Shown in pieces: positions 25,772 to 34,500 of a stretch of DNA of 34,938 nt. The translations under genes were made by a program, and so were the position numbers. The notes below the pieces were generated by a model. It saw nothing but the letters and a program-made list of their open reading frames with translations. It was not told where the DNA came from and searched no databases. Within the stretch, counting starts at the first letter, position 1; every line of letters begins with the position of its first letter. The stretch is from Burkholderia latens (GTDB lineage Bacteria > Pseudomonadota > Gammaproteobacteria > Burkholderiales > Burkholderiaceae): assembly GCF_902499045.1 (NCBI RefSeq), contig NZ_CABVPL010000065.1, positions 1 through 34,938 of the forward strand, given 5' to 3'.

Positions 25772-26212
25772 ATGGCGGCGACGAAGGTGAAGGCGAGGCA
25801 CGGAACGGACACGCAAGCGGCCGGCGAGCGCGAACTCGTTGCGATCGCCGAACTGGCCGACGTGTTGCGGGAGGTCGGTTCGGACCCGGCCGAAGGCGCC
25901 GATGCGCTCGATGCGCCGATCGACGTCGCGCCTTTTCTCGACGGCCTGACCCACGTGTCGCAACTGATCTACCGGATGAAGCCGCTCGATGCCGATGGTC
26001 GTGAGCGCGCGGCGCGACACTACTTCGCCGGTGCGTTCGCGGGCGCGTGCGGCGACGATTCGGCGATCGCATGCGGCGTCGCGGGCAGCCTCGCGCAGCA
26101 AGCGGACGCGGTCGGCCCCGCGGCGGCCCGCTGTTTCGCGAGGCTTGCGCGCATCGGCAGGCGGCATGGCCGCATGTTTGCCGAGCGGCGCGGCCGGCGC
26201 GTGGCCGCATAG
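25772..26212 (+). CDS. Hypothetical protein downstream of the EAL gene
   Basis: The 146-residue product is not recognised. It is Ala/Asp/Arg-rich, with no signal peptide, TM or known motif. Residues 24-105 look helical, and the last 20 residues are very basic. Codon use favours G/C in third positions through most of it, which supports real coding. A G-rich GGGGCGGGGG lies just before the ATG at 25772. It begins 77 bp after the EAL gene on the same strand and may be cotranscribed. Confidence 0.5.
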   Translation: MAATKVKARHGTDTQAAGERELVAIAELADVLREVGSDPAEGADALDAPIDVAPFLDGLTHVSQLIYRMKPLDADGRERAARHYFAGAFAGACGDDSAIACGVAGSLAQQADAVGPAAARCFARLARIGRRHGRMFAERRGRRVAA

Positions 26213-26285
26213 CGCGCGGGGTCGTCGCCACGAAGGCGTCGCGCCCGTATCTCGCGGAAAGCCGGCCCGTCTTGATCTGCGCGTC

Positions 26286-26324
26286 GGCCTGTCGAGCGCT
26301 GTGCCGATCGAGCGCAAACAGGCC
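26286..26324. other. Hairpin between convergent genes
   Basis: GGCCTGT (26286-26292) pairs with ACAGGCC (26318-26324), with an inner GCGCT/AGCGC stem. It lies in the 180-bp gap between the unknown gene and DUF2827 copy C, which converge. There is no T-run on either side, so a role as terminator is only possible. Confidence 0.3.
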
Positions 26325-26392
26325 GCGGATCGAATCGATCGCGATGAAATCCCGAACGGTGCCCTTGATCAGCGACAGGCCGGCGGCCGCGC

Positions 26393-27529
26393 TCAGCCGA
26401 GCGCGCGCGCGGCAAACAGGCGCTGGATCTGCTCCGAGTACGCACGGACGTTGTGGTCGGCGAGCGCATCGACCTGCTGCAGGCAGCGGCGGGACGCCGC
26501 CGCGTAGTCGTCGAGGTGCGCGTCGTGCGTCTGCGCGGCGGTCGCGATGGCACGCGCCGCGTCGAAGATCTCGAAGTCCGCGTAGTAGTAGCCGACGTCG
26601 CGCAGGAACGGCGAGTTGTGCACGAGCGGGTAGTTGCCGTACAGCGCGTCGTACAGCAGGTAGTTCAGGCCGTTTTCCCAGTGATGCGACACGACGATGT
26701 CGGTGTGATGCGCGGCCCACGCGACGAACGGCGCGCGCACGTCGGCCGTCGCCTTGCCGTCGCGCACCATCTCGAGCCCGAGCGCGAGGTGCTTGAAGGC
26801 GGCGTTTTCCTTCTTGTCGAACGTGTTCGTCATGTACACGTGCTCGACGAGCTCCGGGTGTTCGACGTAGCACGCGTTCGCGGCCAGCATCGGCACGATC
26901 GAGCTCTTCACGACGTTCAGGTTCGGTTCGAAGAACGCGATCCGCTTCGCCCGGCCGTGATTGCGGTAGCCGAAGCGCGCCTTCAGTTCGGGATCGGCGT
27001 CGAGGCTGCGTTCGATGAAATACGGCGACCAGATGTGCGGCAGCTCGATCACCGGCGCGCGATACACCGCTTTGAAGTAGGCCGCGCACGTGTGCATGTG
27101 CTGCGGATTGGTCCAGATCTCGTCGAACTGCACGCGGTGAGGGTTCGGCCGCCAGTCGTTCTTCTCGAAGTTGATCGTCTCGACGGCGATCACGTAATCG
27201 TTGCCGAAGCGGTACGACACGCACTTGCCGCCGCGCCCGCGCACCGCGTCCGCGTGCGACGGGTCGATGAACGCGTTCATCTCGATCAGCAGGTCGGTCT
27301 GGTGAACGATCGCCGACAGCGGCCGCAGCGCATCGCCGAACGCATCCATCATCAGCGCGCGCGGATACTCGGCGATGCCGTCGTCGTGCGCGAGCCAGAC
27401 TTCGCCGATCAGCGGCGAGCGCTTCAGCAACATGTACAGGTACACGCAGTGCTGGTTCGCGCCGTTGTACCAGATCGACTGCGCCGCGTCGCGCTGCACG
27501 TTCATCGTAATCGCGACATTGATCTTCAT
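26393..27529 (-). CDS. DUF2827 family protein (predicted GT-B glycosyltransferase), copy C
   Basis: The 378-residue product shares the family blocks: QSIWYNGANQHCVYLYMLLKRSP near the N terminus, LPHIWSPYFIERSL in the middle, EPNLNVVKSSIVPML, and VVSHHWENGLNYLLYD with YPLVHNSPFL and VGYYYADFE near the C terminus. The N-terminal W-Y-N and final H (ANQH) differ from copies A and B (W-E-N, IxQN). No secretion signal. It is last of the four-gene unit, 28 bp after the DUF4019 gene. Function unknown; the C-terminal block looks like a GT-B nucleotide-sugar half (inference). The start is the ATG at 27529. Confidence 0.85.
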   Translation of the reverse strand: MKINVAITMNVQRDAAQSIWYNGANQHCVYLYMLLKRSPLIGEVWLAHDDGIAEYPRALMMDAFGDALRPLSAIVHQTDLLIEMNAFIDPSHADAVRGRGGKCVSYRFGNDYVIAVETINFEKNDWRPNPHRVQFDEIWTNPQHMHTCAAYFKAVYRAPVIELPHIWSPYFIERSLDADPELKARFGYRNHGRAKRIAFFEPNLNVVKSSIVPMLAANACYVEHPELVEHVYMTNTFDKKENAAFKHLALGLEMVRDGKATADVRAPFVAWAAHHTDIVVSHHWENGLNYLLYDALYGNYPLVHNSPFLRDVGYYYADFEIFDAARAIATAAQTHDAHLDDYAAASRRCLQQVDALADHNVRAYSEQIQRLFAARALG

Positions 27530-27557
27530 CGGGTGCTCCGGGCGGACGGTGCGCGGC

Positions 27558-28025
27558 TCACGGCGTGCCGTTCTGCGACTGGCGCGGCACGTAGCCGGTC
27601 ATGTGCCAGCGTCCGTCGTCTTCGAGCCGAAAGCTCAGCTTCTCGTAGACGATCGCGCCGCTGGCGAGCGTCGTCGCGTAGTCGAGGTTCGCATAGAGGC
27701 CGTCGGGCAGTCCCGTGGTGTTCGTGTAGCGGATCCGCGTGATCTGCGCCCAGCCGCGATGGCGGATCGTGCCGACCGACTGCCGCGCGCGCTGCATGTC
27801 GGCCGCGAACTGGTCCTGCTTGATGCGCGCCTTCACGAATGCGGCGGAATCGGTCCACACGTCGCGGTATTGGCCGGTGTCGAGTTGCTTGAAGACCGCA
27901 TCGGCGTCGTGCAGCAGCGCGTCCGCCGATTCGCCGCCGGCTTGCGCGTGCGCGCCGATCGACACCGCGGCGACGGCGCAGCCGATCAGCCATTTCGTGC
28001 GGGAGAGGCTCGGGTGTGCGTTCAT
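27558..28025 (-). CDS. DUF4019 secreted protein
   Basis: The 155-residue product has an N-terminal signal (hydrophobic GCAVAAVSIGAHAQA, cleavage after AHA near residue 27). The mature part matches the DUF4019 pattern: a short helix with ADAVFKQLDTGQYRDVWTD, then VKARIKQDQFAADM, then beta strands ending in LEDDGRWHMTGYVPR. DUF4019 is a periplasmic or secreted family of unknown function with an NTF2-like look. It is embedded between DUF2827 copies B and C with gaps of 25 and 28 bp, so it is almost certainly cotranscribed with them. The start is the ATG at 28025. Confidence 0.85.
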   Translation of the reverse strand: MNAHPSLSRTKWLIGCAVAAVSIGAHAQAGGESADALLHDADAVFKQLDTGQYRDVWTDSAAFVKARIKQDQFAADMQRARQSVGTIRHRGWAQITRIRYTNTTGLPDGLYANLDYATTLASGAIVYEKLSFRLEDDGRWHMTGYVPRQSQNGTP

Positions 28026-28050
28026 GTCGTGGTCCGGAGCGGGCGGCGGG

Positions 28051-29205
28051 TCATGCGTCGCGATAGAGCGACGCGATCGCGTCGGAATACGCGGCGACGT
28101 TGTCGGCGTTGTAGATGCTGACCGAGTCGAGCACGTGCTTCGATTGCTCGCGGTATGCGTCGAGGTTCGCGTCGTGCTCGGCAAACGCCTTCAGCAGCGC
28201 GCGGCCGCCGGCCTGGCAGTCGAAGTCCGGGTAGAAATACCCGGCCTTGCCGAGGAACGGCGAGTTGTGGATCAGCGGATAGTCGCCGTACAGCAGCTCG
28301 TAGTACAGATAGTTCTGCGCGTTTTCCCACGTGTGCGACACCACCGCATCGCCGTACGCGGCCATGAACTCGTACACCGCGTAGCGGCTTTCGAACGTCG
28401 TGATCCCGTGGTTCACGATGTCGAGGCTCTTCGCGAAGTGAACGAACGTCGCGTGTTCCTTCAGGTGCAGCGTGTTGCATACGCGCACGAACTCGAGGAA
28501 GCCGGGCTTCGCGCGATACGCTTCCTCGGTCACGAGCATCGGAATGATGCTCGTCTTCACCATGCAGATGTTCGGCTCGAACATCGTCACGCGCCAGCGC
28601 GGCTTGCCGGGCTGATAGCCGAACGACAAGCCTGCGCCGAGCGTCGCGCGCGCCTTGTCGAACAGCATCGGATGCCAGATGTGCGGAACGATCGTGACCG
28701 GCGCGCGCAGGCCCGTCTGGTAATAGTGCAGGCACGAGCGCTCGAATTCCGGAATCGTCCACACCGCGTCGTACGGCGCGCCCGAGAACAGGAAGCCCGA
28801 TGGCTTGTCGAACATCGCGCGCTCGATGTCGATCACGTAGTCGTTGCCGACCCGCATCGTGACGACCTTGCCGCCGCGCTCGCGGAACGCGCGCAGGTAG
28901 TCCGCGCCGAACTGCGCGCTCATTTCGATCAGCACGTCGCAGCGTTGCAGCGCTTCGTCCATCGACAGCAGCGGCACGTTCCATTCGCCGAGCATCATCT
29001 GCGGATCGGCAACCTGCTCGCCGCCGTTCACCATCACGGCATCGGCGACGAGCGGCGACTGGCGCAGCAGCAGGATCAGCAGCAGGCAGTTCTGGAAGAT
29101 GCCGTTTTCCCACAGCGACTGGCCGGCGCCGCGCACGAACAGCGATACGCCGACGACGAGGCGCTTGCCGTCGCCGCGCGCTTGACGGGCATTGGAGTCC
29201 GACAT
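28051..29205 (-). CDS. DUF2827 family protein (predicted GT-B glycosyltransferase), copy B
   Basis: The 384-residue product carries the blocks QSLWENGIFQNCLLLILLLRQSP, VPHIWHPMLFDKA, EPNICMVKTSIIPML and VVSHTWENAQNYLYYELLYG followed by YPLIHNSPFL and AGYFYPDFD. Both W-E-N motifs are intact. Hydrophobic LLLILLL near residue 45 is part of the first Rossmann helix rather than a TM. The start is the ATG at 29205, 14 bp from the stop of copy A, so translation is probably coupled. It is closest in sequence to copy A. Confidence 0.87.
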   Translation of the reverse strand: MSDSNARQARGDGKRLVVGVSLFVRGAGQSLWENGIFQNCLLLILLLRQSPLVADAVMVNGGEQVADPQMMLGEWNVPLLSMDEALQRCDVLIEMSAQFGADYLRAFRERGGKVVTMRVGNDYVIDIERAMFDKPSGFLFSGAPYDAVWTIPEFERSCLHYYQTGLRAPVTIVPHIWHPMLFDKARATLGAGLSFGYQPGKPRWRVTMFEPNICMVKTSIIPMLVTEEAYRAKPGFLEFVRVCNTLHLKEHATFVHFAKSLDIVNHGITTFESRYAVYEFMAAYGDAVVSHTWENAQNYLYYELLYGDYPLIHNSPFLGKAGYFYPDFDCQAGGRALLKAFAEHDANLDAYREQSKHVLDSVSIYNADNVAAYSDAIASLYRDA

Positions 29206-29219
29206 GCGTGTGCTCCGGT

Positions 29220-30365
29220 TCAGGCGACCAGGCGCGCGACGAACGCGTTCAGGTTCGCGGGGTTGTCGATCGAGACCGACTGCAGCAGCCGGCGCGCTTT
29301 CGCGCGATAGTCGTCGAGTTGCTCGTCGTGATGCAGCCACGCGTGGTGCAGTGCGCGGGCGCCCGCGACCGCATCGAAATCCGGGTAGTAGTAGCCGGCG
29401 TCGCCGAGCAGCGTCGAGTTGTGGACCAGCGGATAGCCGCCGTACAGCACGTCGTAATAGAGGTAGTTCTGCGGATTCTCCCAGTGATGCGACACCACGG
29501 CATCCGCATGGCGCGCCATGAAGCCCGGCAGTTCGAGGCGCGGTTCGAACGTCGCCTTGTGCTGGCGCACCAGGTCGAGGCTGTGCGCGAAGTGCACGAA
29601 AGTCGGATGCGCCTTCATGTGCATCGCATTGACGACGAACAGATGCTGCACCGCATCCGGATGCGCGCGGAAGAACGCGTCGCACACGAGCATCGGATAG
29701 TGGCAGGACTTCACGACCGAGATGTTCGGCTCCAGCGTCGCGAGGCGCCACGGGCGGCGGCCCGGCTGATAGCCGAACGTCACGCCTTCGTTCGCGAGCG
29801 CGGCGATGCGGCGATCGAGGAAGTACGGCGACCACAGATGCGGAATCGTATGGACCGGCGCGCGCGTGAGCGTGCGCAACAGCGGCACGTCGATTTTCTG
29901 CGACTTCTCGAGCACCCATACTTCGTCGAACTGCGTGCCGTTGAAGATGTGTCCCGACGGCTTGCCGAAGATCGGCGTCTCGGCGAGGCCGCTGTAAGTA
30001 TGGCCGACGAAGCACGCGACGAGCTTCGTGCCGAGCGCCTTCACATGGCGCATCCATTCGACCGGCAACTGCGCGCCCATCTCGATCACGACGTCGAGTT
30101 CGTGCGTGACGTCGGCGGGCTTCACGAGCGGTACGTCGAGGCCGTCGAGTTCGAGGCCGGACGGCAGCGCGTTCGCGTCGCCGCCATTCAGGAAATAGAC
30201 AGGGCCGACGCGATCCGAGCGTTTCAGCATCATCGCGAGGTACGCGATGTTCTGGTGGATGCCGTTTTCCCAGATCGCCTGGCCGCCACGCGCAAACAGC
30301 GAGATGCCGACGGCCGGCCGTTGCGTTCGGGTGCCGCCCGAGGCGGCTTGATCGATGTCCGTCAC
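29220..30365 (-). CDS. DUF2827 family protein (predicted GT-B glycosyltransferase), copy A
   Basis: The 381-residue product has W32-E-N-G-I in QAIWENGIHQN, the IPHLWSPYFLDRRI block, E212-P-N followed by VVK, and W295-E-N in VVSHHWENPQNYLYYD followed by YPLVHNSTLL and AGYYYPDFD. I chose a GTG start at 30365: AGAGGA lies 9 nt upstream and the protein then begins close to its first strand. The frame stays open to an ATG at 30641, but that extension is Arg/Pro-rich with no likeness to the other copies. It is first of the unit A-B-DUF4019-C and follows the OmpA-type gene after about 400 bp. Confidence 0.86.
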   Translation of the reverse strand: MTDIDQAASGGTRTQRPAVGISLFARGGQAIWENGIHQNIAYLAMMLKRSDRVGPVYFLNGGDANALPSGLELDGLDVPLVKPADVTHELDVVIEMGAQLPVEWMRHVKALGTKLVACFVGHTYSGLAETPIFGKPSGHIFNGTQFDEVWVLEKSQKIDVPLLRTLTRAPVHTIPHLWSPYFLDRRIAALANEGVTFGYQPGRRPWRLATLEPNISVVKSCHYPMLVCDAFFRAHPDAVQHLFVVNAMHMKAHPTFVHFAHSLDLVRQHKATFEPRLELPGFMARHADAVVSHHWENPQNYLYYDVLYGGYPLVHNSTLLGDAGYYYPDFDAVAGARALHHAWLHHDEQLDDYRAKARRLLQSVSIDNPANLNAFVARLVA

Positions 30366-30767
30366 CGGTTGGTTTCCTCTGCGGCGTCGTGCGTTCGGCG
30401 GTGGCGTCGAGCGCCCCGGCCCCGGAACGGCGCGCCGTGGATTGTCGTGGTTGCGTTCGCGCCCGCGCATGCTCGCATACGAGTCGAGCGGCGTGGAGCG
30501 CGGAGCGGTCGCCGGATTCCGATGTGTCGCCGGGCGCGACTGGCACGGCGCGCGACGCGTGAGGAACGCCCCGGCAACTGTCTGCGGCGATTGTGGCACG
30601 GAAGCCGCCGGTTTGTGGAGGGGCATGACGAACTTTGACATACCGGCCGGCGCGGGCGTGGCGCGCGACGGCGAAGCCTGCCGCGCGGCTCGGCGGTCCG
30701 TCGCGAGCGCGTCGAGCGCCCGGATGGACAGGGCCGTCGTGCGCGTGCGCCGCGCGCGACGGCGGGC
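30366..30767. other. Intergenic region upstream of the DUF2827 unit
   Basis: This 402-bp stretch has no supported gene; open frames across it are Arg/Pro-rich. It should hold the promoter of the minus-strand DUF2827 unit, but no convincing -35/-10 pair was seen. A plus-strand TTGACA lies at about 30635 and points away from the unit. Confidence 0.5.
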
Positions 30768-31439
30768 TCAGCGCTGCAGCGAGATTTCGACGCGGCGGTT
30801 GCTCGCGCGGCCTTCGGCCGTCGCGTTGGACGCGATCGGGTCGGCGCTGCCTCGGCCCGTCACCGACACGCTTTGCGCGTTCAGCCCGTGCGCCTTCAGG
30901 TAGGCGGCGACGGTCTGCGCTCGGCGCTTCGACAGTGCGAGGTTCGACGCGTCGCTGCCGACCGAGTCCGTATGGCCGGTGATCGTCACCTGTGTATACG
31001 TGCGGTCCTCGCGTTCGCCGAGCAGCTTGTCGAGCGACGTGCGCGCGGCAGGCGTCAGTGTGGCCTGGCCGGTCGCGAACAGTGCGTCGCCCGCGAGGCT
31101 CACGTGTTCGACCGCGGCGGGGGCCGGTGCCGGCGCCGCGGCTGCGGGAGCCGCTTCGGCCGGCGCGGCGCCGCACTGGAACACGAGCGTCGCAGGATCC
31201 GAGCCGTCGCGCAGTGCGCGGGCCGTGTCGGCGACGCGCACCGGCTGATCGCCGCAGATCTTGCGCGCGGCTTTCATGCAGGTCTGCGGGCCCGACAGCA
31301 GGCCGTGGCAGTCCACCTGGAACGTGCGCACGCCGTCGCGCGGCTGCAGTTCGGATGCGCTGAAGGTCGGGCCCGATGCGGTCGAGCACGCGGCGAGGCC
31401 CATCGCGGAAAACGCGAGCGCCAGAGCGAGTTTGTTCAC
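30768..31439 (-). CDS. OmpA-family peptidoglycan-binding lipoprotein
   Basis: The 223-residue product begins with a GTG at 31439 (GAGGA upstream) and has a lipobox LAAC with Cys18 as the lipidated residue. The N domain (about 20-90) has four Cys, in a C-x9-C-x7-C pattern plus one more, a small domain seen in other lipoproteins. An Ala/Pro linker (about 91-110) leads to an OmpA C-terminal domain with TGHTDSVGSDASNLALSKRRAQTVAAYL, whose Asp and Arg bind diaminopimelate of peptidoglycan. It anchors outer membrane to cell wall. Lying directly downstream of the adhesin, it may steady the large autotransporter (inference). Confidence 0.92.
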   Translation of the reverse strand: MNKLALALAFSAMGLAACSTASGPTFSASELQPRDGVRTFQVDCHGLLSGPQTCMKAARKICGDQPVRVADTARALRDGSDPATLVFQCGAAPAEAAPAAAAPAPAPAAVEHVSLAGDALFATGQATLTPAARTSLDKLLGEREDRTYTQVTITGHTDSVGSDASNLALSKRRAQTVAAYLKAHGLNAQSVSVTGRGSADPIASNATAEGRASNRRVEISLQR

Positions 31440-31470
31440 GGTTACGTCCTCAAAGCTTGGGTTGACTGAA

Positions 31471-31496
31471 GCGCGCCGCGCGGTGCGGCGGCGCGC
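31471..31496. other. GC-rich hairpin between the adhesin and OmpA-type genes
   Basis: GCGCGCCGC (31471-31479) pairs perfectly with GCGGCGCGC (31488-31496). A second imperfect GC-rich inverted repeat fills about 31505-31550. Read on the minus strand they follow the adhesin stop but have only TT after the stem. They may attenuate readthrough into the OmpA-type gene. Confidence 0.35.
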
Positions 31497-31560
31497 TCGT
31501 CCTGCCGCCGTGCCGCGCGCCGGCCGACTTGCGGGCCGGGCGGCGTGGCGGCGCGACGGA

Positions 31561-34500
31561 TTACTTCCACTGGTACAGCACGCCGGCGCCGATCACCTTC
31601 TGACCGCCGCTGAAGCCGCCGTTGATCGATGCCTTCAGGTTCTCGGTGATGCGCGCCTGCATGTTGACCGCCATCGCCTTCTGGCCGAGGAAGGTCGACG
31701 TGCCGACACCCATCCCGAAGTTCGCGTCGCGATCGAGTTGCGGGATCGACGCCATCGCGCCGACGGCCGCGATACCCTGCTTCGCCATCTGATCGGTCTG
31801 CTGCAGTTGCGAACCCAGCGAGTTGATCTGCGCCTGCTGGCCCGACAATGCCGTCGACAGCGTCGTCTGCACCTGCGTCAGCTGATTCACGTTTACCGCG
31901 TCGGTGCCTTGCGTACCCGGCGCGACGTTGGTGATCTGGCGCTGCTGCTGGTCGTTGCCCACCGACACCACGTTCGAGCGACCGCCGTCGTTCGACGCCG
32001 CACCGATCGCCACCGAGTTCGAGCCGGCCGTGACGACCGGCTTGTCGTTGCCGGTGCCGTTCATGTCCGCGGCGATCCCGTTGTTGTTTGCCGTGCGGGT
32101 CGTGTTGTTGTTGACCGTGGTCGCCAGCTGGTTCACCTGGTCGCCGAGGTTCGTCACGCCCGTCGACAGCGACGCAACCGTGCTGTTCGTCGTGCTCAGG
32201 CCGGTCGACAGCGAGCCGATGCCCGCCGACGTCGACGTGGACAGCGACGTGAGGTTGCTGTTCGTCGAGCTCAGGCCGGTCGACAGCGAACCGATTGCCG
32301 TCGACGTCGACGTGGACAGCGACGTCAGCGCGCTGTTGGTCGAGCTGAGACCCGTGGACAGCGAACCGATGCCGGTCGACAGCGACGCGATGTTCGACGC
32401 GGTCGACGTGGACAGGCTCGTGATCGCCTGGTTCGTCGCGTGGAGCTGGCTGCCGTTGATCGCGTCCGTGCTCGTGGCCGAGATCTGGCCGGCCGACACG
32501 TTCGTGATCTGGCGCGTGGCGCCGGTGGCTGCGTCGCCGACGCTGACCACGCCCACCGGCGAGCTGCCCGCGAAGAAGTAGGTGGTGCCGCCGATCGTCG
32601 CGCTCGACGTGGCGACCGCGTTGCTCGTGACCGAGTTCGCGCCGAGGGCGATCGAGTTCGCGATGTTGGCGGTCGCGTTCGAGCCGAACGCGAGGGCGTC
32701 GGTTGCCGTGGCCTTCGCATTCGAGCCGTAGGCCTGCGCGCCGATCGCGCTGGCCGTCGCCTGATTGCCGAGCGCGATCGTGTTGTCCGCGGTGGCCTGG
32801 CTCGTGCTGCCGAGTGCCAGCGCGGCGTTGCCGGTTGCCGTGTTCGCGTTGCCGAGCGCCACTGCGCCAGTGCCGGTCGCCGTGTCGTTCGCGCCCATCG
32901 CCACCGCGCCCGTGCCCGTTGCAACGCTCGGATCGCCGATCGCCACCGCGCCGTCGCCGCTCGCGGTGTTGCCGGAGCCGATCGACACCGCTTTGCCGCC
33001 CGTGGCCGCTGCGTTCTGGCCGATCGCGACTGCGCCGGCCGTTTGAGCGTTCGAGCCGTCGCCGACCGCCACGCTGCTGGCGCCGGCCGCGCTGGCGTTC
33101 ACGCCGGCTGCGAGCGCGTTCACGCCCGTTGCGCCGTCGTTCGCGTAGTTCCCCTGCTGCGTGCCGTTGTCGTTGACGCTGTAGTAGTGCGTCTTCGCGG
33201 CTTCGATCGCGGTCGACGTCGACGTGGACAGCGACGTGATCGAGCTCGTGGCCGACGACAGGCCCGTCGACGTTGACGTCGACAGCGACAGGATCGTGCT
33301 GGCCGCCGTCGACAGACCGGTCGAGGTCGACGTCGACAGGGAGCTGATCGAGCTGGTGGCCGACGACAGACCGGTCGAGGTCGAGGTCGACAGCGAGCTG
33401 ATCGAACTCGTCGCGGACGAGAGACCGGTCGACGTCGAGGTCGACAGCGAAGCGACCGAGCTGTTGGTCGAGCTCAGGCCCGTGGACAGCGACGTGACGC
33501 TGCTTGCGGTCGACGTGGACAGCGACGTGAGGGAACTGTTGGTCGAGCTCAGGCCGGTGGACAGCGATCCGATCGAGCTGGTGGCCGACGAGAGACCGGT
33601 CGATGTCGAAGTCGACAGCGACGCGACCGAGCTGTCGGTCGAGCTGAGGCCGGTCGACAGGGAGCTGATGCCCGTCGAGGTCGAGGTGGACAGCGAACTG
33701 ATCGAGCTGGTAGCCGACGACAGGCCGGTCGACGTGGAAGTCGACAGCGATGCGACCGAGCTGTCGGTCGAGCTGAGGCCCGTCGACAACGAGCTGATGC
33801 CCGTCGAGGTCGAGGTGGACAGCGAACCGATCGAACTGGTGGCCGACGACAGGCCGGTCGACGTCGAGGTCGACAGCGACGCGACAGAGCTGTCGGTGGA
33901 GCTAAGGCCCGTCGACAACGAGTTGATACCCGTCGAGGTCGAGGTGGACAGCGAACCGATCGAGCTGGTGGCCGACGAGAGACCGGTCGAAGTCGAGGTC
34001 GACAGCGACGCGACAGAGCTGTCGGTGGAGCTAAGGCCCGTCGACAACGAGTTGATACCCGTCGAGGTCGAGGTGGACAGCGAACCGATCGAGCTGGTGG
34101 CCGACGACAGGCCAGTCGACGTCGAGGTCGACAGCGAGGCGACCGAGCTGTCGGTCGAGCTGAGGCCGGTGGACAGGGAGCTGATGCCCGTCGAGGTCGA
34201 CGTGGACAGCGAACCGATCGAGCTGGTAGCCGACGACAGGCCGGTCGACGTGGAAGTCGACAGCGACGCCACCGAGCTATCGGTGGAGCTGAGGCCGGTC
34301 GACAGGGAGCTGATGCCCGTTGACGTCGACGTGGAGAGCGAGCTGATCGAGCTATTGGCCGACGACAGGCCCGTCGATGTGGAAGTCGACAGCGAGGCGA
34401 CCGAACTGTTGGTCGAGCTCAGTCCGGTGGAGAGCGAACCGATCGAGCTGGTAGCCGACGACAGGCCGGTCGACGTCGACGTCGACAGTGACGCCACCGA

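Noticed and set aside
30366-30641. N-terminal extension of DUF2827 copy A to an upstream ATG
   Set aside because: The added 92 residues are Arg/Pro-rich and absent from the other copies; a GTG with a good ribosome-binding site explains the start better.
31261-33276. Long plus-strand open frame opposite the adhesin and OmpA-type genes
   Set aside because: Arg/Ala/Val-rich shadow of the repeated coding strand; no start signal or domain.
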